This document shows, piece after piece, positions 1 to 9,329 of a stretch of 64,000 nt of DNA. Position 1 is the first letter of the stretch. Every line of letters starts with the position of its first letter. The notes under the pieces are model-generated. The model was not told where the DNA came from and searched no databases. It was given only the letters and a program-made list of their open reading frames with translations. The position numbers and the translations under genes were made by a program. The DNA comes from Bacteroidales bacterium (GTDB lineage: Bacteria; Bacteroidota; Bacteroidia; Bacteroidales; UBA4417), in assembly GCA_016707785.1 (NCBI GenBank), contig JADJGZ010000013.1:90079-154078 (forward strand), read 5' to 3'.

Positions 1-630
1 AATAATGCCTTCTTTATTCATTTTTGATAGGGTCGTAATGACATTTTCATGCGAACAGGCTGCAAATTCAGATATTTCTTTCTTGGTGAAGGATAGGGTA
101 AAACTTGTACTCTTATAAACCTGGCTGGATAAGTATAACAATATATCTGCTACCCTTCCATTTACTTGTTTATGTGCAAGGCTTATAAAATTAAATATTG
201 CTGATTTGAACATTTCCGTTGATTCTTCGAACATCATAATAGAGTATTTACCATTATTCATCAGAAGTTTCTTCATTGCCTTACTATCAATGAGGCATGC
301 TTCACAATCATCCAGGGCAACCAAGGAGAATAAATTGATCTCCTTAAAAAAAAGATTGGCCCCTCCTAACAGAATTGGACCGGCTACAATAGTGAGGATT
401 ACATTTTTACCGACCTCATTTTCAAAGTTGAACTTGACAATGCCCTTATGCAAATAGACCAGACTTGATGCTTTTGCCCCTTGTTTAAGAATAATTTCAC
501 CTTTCCTGAATAACAATTGCTGGGATGTTCGTCTGACCAGTTCAAAGTCCTCTGGTGTTATATATTTGCAACTTAAATTCCGAAATGTACATTGTGTACA
601 ATCATACCGGCTGTGATAGCTGTCAGTCAT
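1..630 (-). CDS. Crp/Fnr family transcriptional regulator (partial, cut by window edge)
   Basis: I translated the reverse strand by hand from the ATG at 628-630; 210 codons are open up to the window edge, so the C-terminus is missing. A cyclic-nucleotide-binding-like beta barrel is visible (residues about 30-130, with motifs such as FRKGEIILKQG and LHKGIVKF), followed by a Crp-type helix-turn-helix (about 160-210: GRVADILLYL, then TKKEISEFAACSHENVITTL). The N-terminus has closely spaced cysteines (CTQCTFRNLSC), common in Bacteroidota Crp/Fnr proteins; whether they bind a metal or Fe-S cluster is unknown. A -7-like element TACATTTG lies on the minus strand at 692-699. The regulated genes are not evident; the divergent PstS-like gene is the nearest candidate. 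Confidence 0.9.
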   Translation of the reverse strand, partial: MTDSYHSRYDCTQCTFRNLSCKYITPEDFELVRRTSQQLLFRKGEIILKQGAKASSLVYLHKGIVKFNFENEVGKNVILTIVAGPILLGGANLFFKEINLFSLVALDDCEACLIDSKAMKKLLMNNGKYSIMMFEESTEMFKSAIFNFISLAHKQVNGRVADILLYLSSQVYKSTSFTLSFTKKEISEFAACSHENVITTLSKMNKEGII

Positions 631-1008
631 TTGAGAAGAAATTAAGATTCCAACCTATAAATTTTAATATTTAGGTATTGATTCTTTCATACAAATGTAC
701 GTAAACACGACGTATATTAAGTATATTTTTACCATGCGATAGTTTGATGGGAGGAATATTCCTTTATGGTATTTCTCTTAAGCCATTCTAAAGATTGATT
801 ATTTAAATAATTTTTTTCAGTTTGTTTGTAACCAATTGAAAGCTAGAGTTTTTATAGGTAAAACTGGGGGAAGTTGCAATTTTTTAAATGAGCATTTTCT
901 TTGTCTGAGGCACATACGATTTAAAGACTGTTCTGAAATGACGAATTAGGGAAATCGGTTTGCTTTTGGTCACTATCGGACGCATAATTAATTCTCAATC
1001 CAACCAAG
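631..1008. other. AT-rich divergent intergenic region
   Basis: This spacer separates the leftward Crp/Fnr gene from the rightward PstS-like gene. It contains a minus-strand -7-like box (TACATTTG, 692-699). I see no convincing complete promoter for the rightward gene, no RNA gene and no ORF that looks coding. Confidence 0.5.
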
Positions 1009-1963
1009 ATGAAAAAGTTCTATTCAGGAATTGCAACATTATTTCTTTTTGTATCCATTTTGGTTATTGTGCCAGGATGTGAAAATAAAAAATCAAAAGG
1101 ATACTATCTCGATCTCCGGTGCATTTGCGCTTTATCCCCTTACTGTAAAATGGGCAGAAGAATACCAGAAAATCCACCCGGAAGTTTCCATTGATGTTTC
1201 TGCGGGTGGGGCAGGAAAAGGAATGACAGATGTGCTTTCGGGAATGGTCGATCTGGCCATGTTTTCGCGTTCAGTTTCCCCGGAAGAGGTAGGAAAAGGG
1301 GCATGGAGTATATCTGTTTCCAGGGATGCTGTTGTGCCAATGGTAAATGTTTCAAATCCTCACCTTCAGGTTTTGAAAAAACGCGGGGTCAAACAATCAG
1401 AGTTCGAGCAGATATTCATTGATAGGAAGATTGTTTCCTGGAACCAACTGATGAAAAATTCTGGTTCAGATAAAATCAGTGTGTTTACTCGTTCAGATGC
1501 TTGTGGTGCCGCTGAAATGTGGGGAAAGTACCTGGGGAAAAACCAGGAAAGCATTGAAGGAATTGGTGTTTTTGGTGATCCGGGAATGGCAGATGCAGTA
1601 AAAAAGGATCGCTTAGGCCTTGGCTATAATAATGTAATATATGCCTATGATATTAAATCCAGGAAATTCTATCCCGGACTTGAGGTGTTGCCAATTGATA
1701 TCAATAATAATGAAATGATTGACCCGGAGGAAGATTTCTATTCCAGCCTCGACTCTATCATGCTTGCAATAAGAGATGGAAGATATCCTGCCCCCCCGGC
1801 CAGGGACCTTTTCCTGATTTCAAAAGGAGAGCCCGTTAAACAATCGGTGAAAGATTTCCTTTTTTGGATACTTACAGAAGGCCAACAATTTGTACATGAA
1901 GCAGGCTATGTTCAGTTAAAAGATGAGCAGATAGAAACGGAGAAATCCCGCTTGAACAAATAA
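1009..1963 (+). CDS. PstS-like periplasmic substrate-binding lipoprotein, interrupted by a +1 frameshift
   Basis: The first 30 or so codons from ATG 1009 encode a lipoprotein signal ending in VPGC (Cys24 lipidated). The rest of the protein continues in another frame, from about 1098 to 1963. Removing one A from the A-rich stretch at 1085-1099 joins CENKKSK to DTISISGAFALYP, giving a typical phosphate-type binding protein with SAGGAGKGMTDVLSG and a later FTRSDACGAAEMWGKYLG segment, about 317 residues in all. Such proteins deliver an anion, usually phosphate, to a PstCAB importer; no pstCAB genes follow here. The porin gene starts 12 bp downstream, so the two are probably one operon. The frameshift may be a sequencing error or a real mutation. 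Phosphate specificity is an inference from the family. Confidence 0.82.
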
Positions 1964-1975
1964 AATACTCGGGTC

Positions 1976-3262
1976 ATGCGTAATCGTTTCGTTTTTTTAG
2001 TCCTCATGGTTTGTTGCTTACAGCTCCTACTTAATGCACAATCCCCATCTGCCCAAACCCTGGATTCGCTGTCAAAGGAGATAAGTAAGATTTCTAACGC
2101 TCTTCAGAATCTGGAGAAAATTAAGATCTCAGGATATATACAAGCTCAATATCAGTGGGCTGATACCCTGGGATCCAGATCATTCAACGGTGGAGATTTC
2201 CCTAAAACCTCTGCTCAACGATTCATGGTGCGTAGGGGGTATTTCAAGTTAGCTTATTCTGGTTTGAATGCTTCCTATGTTCTTCAGTTCAATGTGAATG
2301 AAAAGGGTTTTTCTGTACGAGATGCATATTTTAATCTGAAAGAGCCCTGGCTGAAATCATTTATGCTGACCGGAGGCATTTTCTACCGTCCTTTCGGCTG
2401 TGAATTGACTTATCCTACGAACCAAAGGGAAACTCCTGAATTGGCCAGGGTTACACAGACACTTTTTCCCGGTGAACGTGATCTGGGAGCTGCTGTTACT
2501 TTCCAGGCACCCCGGGAATCTGCCTTACACCCGTTGAAAATCGATGCCGGATTATTTGCAGGGAATGGAACATCAGCAGAAACGGATGATAAGCTTGATT
2601 TCATCGGTAGAATTGGATGGGAAGATGTGATTTCAAAAGGTAAACTGATTTATAGCGGTGGTTTTTCGTTTTACAACGGATCCATTTATCAGTCGAAAAA
2701 GCAGGTTTACCAAATGGAATCTGTGAATGAAATTCCTTTGTTTACCCAGGTATTGACTGATACCATACCTGGCAACTATCAAAAGAGACAATATCTTGGT
2801 TTCGACGCATCCATAGCATGGGAACATTTATTGGGAAAAACCAGGTTGAGATTCGACTACATGACAGGTATTCAGCCGGGAGCAGATACTTCAAGTATGA
2901 GTCCTACCGAGAAAATCGGTGCTCCCATTTATAACAGGGATTTTCAGGGTATAGTGATATATTTTATCCACAATTTCCCGGGATCCATACATTCCTTTGT
3001 TATTAAATATGATTCATATGATCCTAATAAAGGGGTCAGTGGCGATCAGATAGGTTTAGCTTCTATAGTGGGTAAAACTACGAATGCAACGGATTTATCC
3101 TATACAACCTGGGGGTTTGGTTATTTTGCAGATATAAATAAAAATCTTAGGCTCACAGCTTATTACGACCTGGTAAGAAATGAGAAAAGTAAGTACCTGT
3201 CCAAATATAGTGGAGATGTTAAGGACAACATCTTTACCTTAAGGGTTCAGTATAAATTCTGA
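1976..3262 (+). CDS. Phosphate-selective porin O/P family outer-membrane porin
   Basis: A 428-residue protein with a cleavable signal peptide (about 1-22), a short predicted coiled coil (residues 27-48, LDSLSKEISKISNALQNLEK), and then a 16-strand-type barrel: KISGYIQAQYQW, MVRRGYFKLAYSG, and a C-terminal strand ending in LRVQYKF with the terminal aromatic residue expected for BAM substrates. Architecture and length match the OprO/OprP family. It follows the PstS-like gene after 12 bp, which supports joint uptake of phosphate or another anion. Its last 29 bp overlap the convergent lpxH gene. Selectivity cannot be read from the sequence. Confidence 0.85.
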   Translation: MRNRFVFLVLMVCCLQLLLNAQSPSAQTLDSLSKEISKISNALQNLEKIKISGYIQAQYQWADTLGSRSFNGGDFPKTSAQRFMVRRGYFKLAYSGLNASYVLQFNVNEKGFSVRDAYFNLKEPWLKSFMLTGGIFYRPFGCELTYPTNQRETPELARVTQTLFPGERDLGAAVTFQAPRESALHPLKIDAGLFAGNGTSAETDDKLDFIGRIGWEDVISKGKLIYSGGFSFYNGSIYQSKKQVYQMESVNEIPLFTQVLTDTIPGNYQKRQYLGFDASIAWEHLLGKTRLRFDYMTGIQPGADTSSMSPTEKIGAPIYNRDFQGIVIYFIHNFPGSIHSFVIKYDSYDPNKGVSGDQIGLASIVGKTTNATDLSYTTWGFGYFADINKNLRLTAYYDLVRNEKSKYLSKYSGDVKDNIFTLRVQYKF

Positions 3263-4055
3263 GTAAGCCTTGATTCTTTGAGGGTAATGGGACTTTCTTA
3301 GGAGGGTCCCATGTATTTTTAATCTCTACCATATTCCCGTCAAATTGTGCATAGGTAAAGTGAATCACCCAATCGCCCAGAATAACACAACTCGCTTTTT
3401 CGGAAACAGGTATGATTTGCGGGATATGTACATGACCGAATACAAAGTAGTCAATGGATGGATCGCTTGCAGCTCTCTCCTTACTGAAAATAATTATAGG
3501 TTGCCTGGCCACATCACTGCTTTTCTTCATTTCCAAGCCTTCCTTCAGGATTTTGGTAAGCCGGCTTCTCCTTGAGAAATAGGACCCCAGTCTTGTACCT
3601 ATATCTGGATGAATCCATCGATAAAGAAATTGGTTAACCCGATTCTCAAAAACCTTCTTAAGGAATTTATATCCATTATCTCCAGGGCCAATTCCATCAC
3701 CATGGGACAGAAAAAATGTTTTCCCTTCCAACTGATGGATTTCACCTTCTCTGTGCAGGATTACTCCCAATTCTTTCTCAAGGTAATCAAAGGCCCATAT
3801 ATCATGATTTCCCCGAAAGAGATGAATCTCGATACCTGAATCTACAATTTCAGCAAGTTTTCCCAGCAGCCTGGCATATCCTTTTGGAATGACTGTTTTA
3901 TACTCAAACCAAAAATCGAAAAGGTCCCCCATCAAATAGATAGCAGTTGCATCTTTTCTAATTCCTTCAAGCCATTGGACCAGTAGCTTTTCCCTTTTGA
4001 GACTGCCTTGATGGTCGGGGATGCCTAAGTGAAAGTCACTTGCAAAATAAATCAT
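3234..4055 (-). CDS. lpxH: UDP-2,3-diacylglucosamine hydrolase (LpxH)
   Basis: A 273-residue calcineurin-like metallophosphoesterase. Metal-binding motifs appear in order: SDFHLG (Asp7, His9), GDLFDFW, RGNHD, SHGDG and GHVHIP. The FDFWFEY segment and the length are typical of LpxH, which cleaves UDP-2,3-diacylglucosamine to lipid X on the cytosolic face of the inner membrane in lipid A synthesis. It sits 31 bp downstream of the TlpA-like gene on the same strand and may be cotranscribed. Its 3' end overlaps the convergent porin gene by 29 bp. kdsB and lpxK, also in this window, belong to the same pathway. Confidence 0.92.
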   Translation of the reverse strand: MIYFASDFHLGIPDHQGSLKREKLLVQWLEGIRKDATAIYLMGDLFDFWFEYKTVIPKGYARLLGKLAEIVDSGIEIHLFRGNHDIWAFDYLEKELGVILHREGEIHQLEGKTFFLSHGDGIGPGDNGYKFLKKVFENRVNQFLYRWIHPDIGTRLGSYFSRRSRLTKILKEGLEMKKSSDVARQPIIIFSKERAASDPSIDYFVFGHVHIPQIIPVSEKASCVILGDWVIHFTYAQFDGNMVEIKNTWDPPKKVPLPSKNQGLLRIYTEPLR

Positions 4056-4086
4056 AGGTTTTATAGGTCGGGGGTTTCAAAGATAA

Positions 4087-5265
4087 TCATTCCTTTTCAA
4101 CCAGATGCTTGTTGAGGTAAAGTCGCAATTCACGGGGTGAAAGTCCAGAGTTCAGGAAGTTTGCATTTTTATCAATCAGGATTGTGGTAGGAAGTGCTTT
4201 AACCCCTAATGCTGATGCATATCCTGAGTTTAAACCTTTGGGATCATTTACCTGTATCCATTTCATCCTGTCCCTGCGGAGAGCTTCCAACCATGCCGAC
4301 TTTTCCTGGTCAAGAGAAATAGCATATATCTCAAATCCTTTTGGGTGATATTCCTCATAAATTGAATTGAGTTCCAGGTTCATTTGCCTGCATGTTGTGC
4401 TCCATGAAACCCAGAGATAAACAAGCGTGATTTTAGCATCTGCCGGTGAAAGCAATTTTTCGGATCCTGAAGGGCCAGGTAAAGTGATTGTGGAAAATAG
4501 TTTTGTTGAGATTGCAGTGCCAGACTCATTTTCATTGGTTCCTTTTTGTTTCCGGATTTCTTCGAGTTTGGAATGATAAGCCAGGTAATGAGGATTGGCG
4601 GCATAATTCACCTTAAGACTGCTGTCGATATGTTCAAATACTGAAAATTCATGAAAGGGCGAGAGAGAAGGAAGCCGGCCTGAATTCCTGTTTAAGACCA
4701 GGATGGATGCCAGGGATGAGGCATTCTGTTTAACAAATTCCCTTGTTTGCGCGATATGATTTTCTGCTATTGAATAAAAAATAGAGTCCAGTTCCTTCTT
4801 GATAAAAAGAAAATCTGGGGAGGATTGATAATCTTTTAATATGACTCCTAAAGAATCCAATAGAAACTCATTTCGCGCTTCGAGCCACAAATATTCCTGG
4901 AAAACCCGGGAATTTACTGAACCTTCGATGTTATAGAGCATACGGTTCAAAGTGTCCGATTCCGAAAGTTCAATCTGTTCTCCTTGCCCGGTGATCAGGG
5001 TAATCAAGGGAGTATTCCCTTTCCTGATAATGAAAATACCCATACTATCAGGTTTGAAGTTGATACTGAAACCCCCATCTTTACCCGTTCTGAAACTCAT
5101 AATATATCTCAGACTGTCGGGGAAGACTTCCATAAGTTGAAGCTCCGTTCTTCTCAAATCGCTGAAATTGCCAATGATGCTTACACTCTCCGGATCCTTC
5201 CTGTTGCAGGATAACAAAGCCAGAACCAGCAAAAAACAAATAACTCCAGGATTTCTTCCCCGCAT
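4087..5265 (-). CDS. TlpA/AhpC-TSA-like thioredoxin-fold lipoprotein with SxxC active site
   Basis: A 392-residue lipoprotein (signal with LLSC, Cys20). The N-terminal half resembles the DUF4369 domain that precedes many Bacteroidota TlpA-type proteins; residues about 255-390 form a thioredoxin fold (LVYLWVSW, GFEIYAISLD, ALGVKALPTTILID with the cis-Pro). The usual CxxC is Ser289-Thr-Thr-Cys292 here, so the nucleophilic first cysteine is missing. Family members act as periplasmic thiol-disulfide oxidoreductases; with one cysteine, this protein could not run the normal dithiol cycle and may act monothiolically or only bind partners. It precedes lpxH by 31 bp. Confidence 0.82.
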   Translation of the reverse strand: MRGRNPGVICFLLVLALLSCNRKDPESVSIIGNFSDLRRTELQLMEVFPDSLRYIMSFRTGKDGGFSINFKPDSMGIFIIRKGNTPLITLITGQGEQIELSESDTLNRMLYNIEGSVNSRVFQEYLWLEARNEFLLDSLGVILKDYQSSPDFLFIKKELDSIFYSIAENHIAQTREFVKQNASSLASILVLNRNSGRLPSLSPFHEFSVFEHIDSSLKVNYAANPHYLAYHSKLEEIRKQKGTNENESGTAISTKLFSTITLPGPSGSEKLLSPADAKITLVYLWVSWSTTCRQMNLELNSIYEEYHPKGFEIYAISLDQEKSAWLEALRRDRMKWIQVNDPKGLNSGYASALGVKALPTTILIDKNANFLNSGLSPRELRLYLNKHLVEKE

Positions 5266-5411
5266 TTGATCAATTTTAAATAAGAGAGGTCAAATTTCGC
5301 AATTATGCTTGAATTTGGAGGTACTTTTCCTTTACGATTCCAGTTTAAGAGAATTTAACAATGCTAAATCATAATCTGGATTACATTTGTTATTGAAAGC
5401 ATTTCTTCATT

Positions 5412-5915
5412 ATGAAAGTAAGTTTATCGGCACTTTTAATCATTCTATTAAGCTGTATCCTGGCCCGGGGGTTTTCACAACCCAACCTGGTATTGTCCAA
5501 ACCAGGAAGTACAAAACATTACTTTTACCAGGTAGGGGATAGGTTCAGTTATCGTGACAGGGTTTCCGGGGAAAAGCACTCCGGTGTGATCATTATTTTA
5601 AATGATAGTACTGTTGAACTATCGAGGGCCCCAAGGATTAATATTGCAAATATTGACCGGATATACAGGACCCGGCATTTCCTGGCTCAGTCAGCCGGTG
5701 CAGGAGTGGTTGTATTAGGGATCTATTTTCCGATCAGTGTAATTAACAGGGCAATACAGCAGCAGCATCCAATCATTGATGACGACATGCTGATTGTGAA
5801 TGGCACTATGCTGGCTGTAAGCGGTGTTTCCTGGGTTTTTCTCATTAAAAGGCTTAAAATCGGTGACCCCTGGAAACTGCAGGTGCTGGATTTCGGGAAA
5901 CCGATTTATGATTAA
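5412..5915 (+). CDS. Small exported or membrane protein of unknown function
   Basis: A 167-residue protein with a signal peptide (about 1-22, ending RGFSQ), a short beta-rich region (FYQVGDRFSYRDR; GVIIILNDSTVEL), then two hydrophobic segments around residues 97-115 and 130-145. I do not recognise a named family; the pattern is familiar from conserved hypothetical proteins of Bacteroidota. A -7-like box TACATTTG lies at 5382-5389, 22 bp before the ATG, so it is probably transcribed alone. It converges on yifB, with stops 12 bp apart. Confidence 0.7.
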   Translation: MKVSLSALLIILLSCILARGFSQPNLVLSKPGSTKHYFYQVGDRFSYRDRVSGEKHSGVIIILNDSTVELSRAPRINIANIDRIYRTRHFLAQSAGAGVVVLGIYFPISVINRAIQQQHPIIDDDMLIVNGTMLAVSGVSWVFLIKRLKIGDPWKLQVLDFGKPIYD

Positions 5916-5927
5916 TTTTTATATGGA

Positions 5928-7466
5928 TTATCCTCCCCAGTTTTCCCTGTCGAGGCTTCTGTAATGGATGGCTTCTGCCAGGTGATCGGTGCGGATACCG
6001 GGACTTGCGTCCAGGTCAGCAATGGTTCTTGCAACTTTCAAAATACGATCATAAGCTCTGGCAGAAAGATTTAGCTTTTCCATTGCATTTTTCAACAATA
6101 TTTGACCATCCTCTCCTATTTGGCAATAAGTCCGAAACAGTTTGCTGTTAATCTGTGCATTACAGTATATCCCTTTAGAATCAGAGAACCTTTCTTCCTG
6201 AATCTGCCTGGCTTCCACCACTCTTTGCCGGATACTTTCACTTTTTTCTGATGATCGCAAGCTGCTTAGTTCCCTAAAAGGTACAGGAACCACTTCTACA
6301 TGGATATCAATCCTGTCCAGGAGGGGGCCACTGATTTTATTGAGGTACTTTTGTACAATGCCAGGGCCGCAAACGCATTCTTTCTCAGGATGATTATAGT
6401 AACCGCAGGGACAAGGATTCATTGCAGCGATAAGCATAAAACTTGCAGGGTAGGTAACACTAAACCGGGCCCTTGAAATAGTAACAATCCGGTCTTCCAG
6501 GGGTTGTCGAAGTACCTCAAGCACTGTTCGTTTAAATTCCGGTAATTCATCAAGGAACAGAACTCCATTATTCGCCAGGGAAATTTCTCCTGGCTGAGGA
6601 CTCCCTCCTCCGCCAACCAAAGCAACATCACTAATCGTATGGTGAGGGTTCCGGAAGGGGCGGACAGAGACCAGTGACACTTCATTATCCATTTTACCTG
6701 CTACTGAATGAATCTTTGTTGTTTCCAGGGCTTCATGCAGGTTAAGTGGCGGAAGAATAGACGGGATTCTTTTGGCCAGCATTGTTTTTCCTGAACCCGG
6801 GGGCCCTATCAGGATTACGTTATGCCCTCCGGCAGCTGCAATTTCCAGGGCCCGTTTAATGTTTTCCTGTCCTTTTACTTCCGAAAAATCGAATTCATAG
6901 TCATTTAAATGCGCATCAAATGCATCTTTTGTATCTATAATGACCGGTTCGAGTGTTAGATTGCCTTCCAGAAATCCAATTACATCCCTTAGGTTATCGA
7001 CTCCATAAACTTTGATATCATTTACAAAGGCTGCTTCCCTGGCATTTTCTTTCGGGAGTATAAATCCTGTGAATCCCTTGTCCCTGGCCTCAATAGCAAT
7101 TGGTAAGGCTCCACGGATAGGTTGGATGCTTCCATCTAGTGATAACTCGCCCATAATGATATACTTGTCTAAAAAATCTGTTTTGAGTTGCTCTGAGGCC
7201 GCCAACATTCCCAGAGCAATAGGCAGATCATAAGCCGATCCTTCTTTCCTGATGTCAGCCGGTGCCATATTTATAGTAATTTTTTTGTGTGGGATTTTAT
7301 ACCCGATGTTGATAATTGCAGCCTCAATTCTTTGATGGCTTTCCTTGACCGCATTATCGGGCAAGCCGACCATTGCAAACTGGATTCCCTGATCAACATT
7401 GACCTCGATGGTTATGGTTGTGGCACCAATTCCCTGGATGGCACAGCCGTATGATTTTACTAGCAT
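5928..7466 (-). CDS. YifB/ComM family Mg-chelatase-like AAA+ ATPase
   Basis: A 512-residue protein of the usual length for YifB/ComM. The N-terminal Lon-protease-like ChlI domain is at about 20-140 (GLPDNAVKESHQRIEAA, KKITINMAPAD, DLPIALGMLAASEQ). The AAA+ core follows with Walker A GPPGSGKT near residue 223, Walker B GVLFLDELPEF, and a cysteine-containing loop (PCPCGYYNHPEKECVCG). The C-terminal Mg-chelatase helical domain includes LSARAYDRILKVARTIAD. In naturally competent bacteria, ComM is a helicase that helps branch migration during integration of DNA; elsewhere the role is less clear. No competence genes are nearby. Confidence 0.93.
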   Translation of the reverse strand: MLVKSYGCAIQGIGATTITIEVNVDQGIQFAMVGLPDNAVKESHQRIEAAIINIGYKIPHKKITINMAPADIRKEGSAYDLPIALGMLAASEQLKTDFLDKYIIMGELSLDGSIQPIRGALPIAIEARDKGFTGFILPKENAREAAFVNDIKVYGVDNLRDVIGFLEGNLTLEPVIIDTKDAFDAHLNDYEFDFSEVKGQENIKRALEIAAAGGHNVILIGPPGSGKTMLAKRIPSILPPLNLHEALETTKIHSVAGKMDNEVSLVSVRPFRNPHHTISDVALVGGGGSPQPGEISLANNGVLFLDELPEFKRTVLEVLRQPLEDRIVTISRARFSVTYPASFMLIAAMNPCPCGYYNHPEKECVCGPGIVQKYLNKISGPLLDRIDIHVEVVPVPFRELSSLRSSEKSESIRQRVVEARQIQEERFSDSKGIYCNAQINSKLFRTYCQIGEDGQILLKNAMEKLNLSARAYDRILKVARTIADLDASPGIRTDHLAEAIHYRSLDRENWGG

Positions 7467-7564
7467 AGAAAATAATTAATTATGTTTAATATGAAAATTG
7501 TAAGTTACTTTGTGGTGTTGAACAAATGAATAGATGAGGGGTTATTACTTTACAATTAAACGCC

Positions 7565-7768
7565 ATGCTTAATAATACTGAAGGTCATAGTAAGGAGGTT
7601 AAATCTCCCTGTCGGAATGTCTGTACTCTTGATGAGAAGGGGAAGTGCATCGGCTGTTTTCGAAAATTGGATGAAATTGCCAATTGGAGTGTTTATACCG
7701 CTGACGAGAAGCGTAAAATTCTCAAACTTCTGGAGTTAAGAATGCAGTTACCTGAATATTTTGATTGA
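7565..7768 (+). CDS. DUF1289 domain protein
   Basis: A 67-residue protein consisting of one DUF1289 motif: SPCRNVCTLDEKGKCIGCFR, followed by LDEIANWSVYTADEKRKIL. Four cysteines in the pattern C-x3-C-x7-C-x2-C suggest a small metal- or Fe-S-binding fold, but the function of the family is not established. It has its own upstream region and stands alone between divergent yifB and convergent ndh. Confidence 0.85.
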   Translation: MLNNTEGHSKEVKSPCRNVCTLDEKGKCIGCFRKLDEIANWSVYTADEKRKILKLLELRMQLPEYFD

Positions 7769-7866
7769 TATTGAGTAATTAATTGATATTTAGTAGTTTA
7801 TAAAAATATAGATTTCTTTTGATATATTTCTGGTTCAATTTTGGCATTCTTTGTCAGTTAGAAACA

Positions 7867-9150
7867 TTAAGGTGTTCCTTTTTTGAAAGGTTTTATGATT
7901 AATCGAAGGGATTGATCGTAGGTGATATAGTTCCAGAACCAGTTGATAAAAATAAGCAATCTGTTTTTGACGCCAACGATAGCCATCAGGTGGACAAACA
8001 TCCATGTGAGCCAGGCAAAGAAGCCCTGGAATTTCAGAAAGGGGAGGTCCACTACAGCCAGGTTTCGTCCGATAGTAGCCATTGAACCCTTATTCGTATA
8101 GTGGAATTCTTTAGGTTTAAGTTTCCGGTCGAAGGCTATTAAGTTTTTTGCAAGCAATTTAGCTTGTTGTATTGCCGGCTGAGCCATTTGGGGATGCCCG
8201 AATTGGAAATCAGGCTCCGACATGCTGGCGATATCACCAATGGCGAAAAGGTTATCAAATCCTTCTACCCGGTTAAACCGGTCTACTTTTATCCTGTTTC
8301 CTCCTTTATATACATTGTCAGGTAACCCTATGATCCTGTTTCCTGTGATTCCTGCAGCCCAAACAAGGGTACCCGTCAGGATGGTCGTACCATCGTGAAT
8401 GGAGACTATTTTTCCGTCATAATCGCTAACCTGTGCATTTGTTCTGACTTTAACTCCCAATTTCCCAAGGTAGGCTGTTGCTTTTGCTGATGAAACATTA
8501 CTCATCCCATTCAATAGTTTACTTCCGGCTTCAATCAGGTGAATGTTCATTTTACTGAAATCAATTTCCGGGTAATCTTTAGGAAGGATATATCTTCGCA
8601 TTTCAGCCAGGGTTCCTGATACTTCAACTCCAGTTGGGCCTCCGCCGACAACAACAACAGTTAGTAATTCAGAAAGAATAGCAGGGTCATCGCAGGTGAT
8701 TGCATCTTCAAAATTCTGAAGTATATGATTCCTGAGGCTCAAGGCTTCGCTGACTGATTTCATAGGAATGGCATGTTCACTGATATGCTTCATTCCAAAG
8801 AAATTGGTATTGGCACCGGTGGCAATTACAAGGAAATCATAGTGAATACTCCCTAAACCGGTTTGGATTTCCTGATTGTCAGTGTTGATGGAGAGTATAT
8901 CAGTTACCCTGATAATAATATTTGATGACTTCTGAAAGATCTTTCTCAGGGGAAAGGAAATAGCGCTGGGCTCAAGTCCGGCGGTAGCAACCTGGTAAAA
9001 TAGAGGCTGGAACTGGTGATAGTTATTTCTATCAATCAGAATTACCTGGAAATCAGAATTGTTAAGTCTGGTGGCAAGTTTCAATCCAGCAAAACCTCCC
9101 CCTGCAATAACGACACGTTTTTTATTTGTGTCCGGAATCTTGATTGACAT
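7867..9150 (-). CDS. ndh: Type II NADH dehydrogenase (NDH-2), FAD-dependent
   Basis: A 427-residue flavoprotein with two Rossmann motifs: FAD-binding RVVIAGGGFAGLKLATRL at the N-terminus and NADH-binding VVVVGGGPTGVEVSGTLAEM at about 168-188, plus the second FAD motif NLFAIGDIASM. The C-terminus has hydrophobic stretches (FFAWLTWMFVHLM and FINWFWNYITY) that would anchor it to the inner membrane. NDH-2 oxidises NADH and reduces menaquinone without pumping protons. It appears monocistronic. Related pyridine-nucleotide oxidoreductases could look similar, but the length and C-terminal anchor fit NDH-2 well. Confidence 0.9.
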   Translation of the reverse strand: MSIKIPDTNKKRVVIAGGGFAGLKLATRLNNSDFQVILIDRNNYHQFQPLFYQVATAGLEPSAISFPLRKIFQKSSNIIIRVTDILSINTDNQEIQTGLGSIHYDFLVIATGANTNFFGMKHISEHAIPMKSVSEALSLRNHILQNFEDAITCDDPAILSELLTVVVVGGGPTGVEVSGTLAEMRRYILPKDYPEIDFSKMNIHLIEAGSKLLNGMSNVSSAKATAYLGKLGVKVRTNAQVSDYDGKIVSIHDGTTILTGTLVWAAGITGNRIIGLPDNVYKGGNRIKVDRFNRVEGFDNLFAIGDIASMSEPDFQFGHPQMAQPAIQQAKLLAKNLIAFDRKLKPKEFHYTNKGSMATIGRNLAVVDLPFLKFQGFFAWLTWMFVHLMAIVGVKNRLLIFINWFWNYITYDQSLRLIIKPFKKGTP

Positions 9151-9285
9151 TGATAGAATCAGTAATAAAGTAAATAATGCTACTGTAAAATTAACAAATA
9201 TGGAACAGATTTGATTCCAAGACCGATGAATATTCCCAAAGAAAGAGAATGACTAAATTTATGATCTAATTTTCAATAAAATAAT

Positions 9286-9314
9286 AAGGACTTCTGGTTT
9301 TGGCAGAAGTCCTT
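9286..9314 (-). terminator. Hairpin downstream of the FadL-like gene
   Basis: A perfect 11-bp inverted repeat (AAGGACTTCTG / CAGAAGTCCTT) with a 7-nt loop lies 16 bp after the stop of the leftward FadL-like gene. On the minus strand it is followed by a T-rich but interrupted tail (ATTATTTTATTG). It is probably a transcription terminator. Confidence 0.7.
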
Positions 9315-9329
9315 AATGAGTTGTACATG

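Noticed and set aside
206..457. Plus-strand ORF near the left edge
   Set aside because: It is the antisense shadow of the Crp/Fnr gene, whose own reading frame is complete and recognisable.
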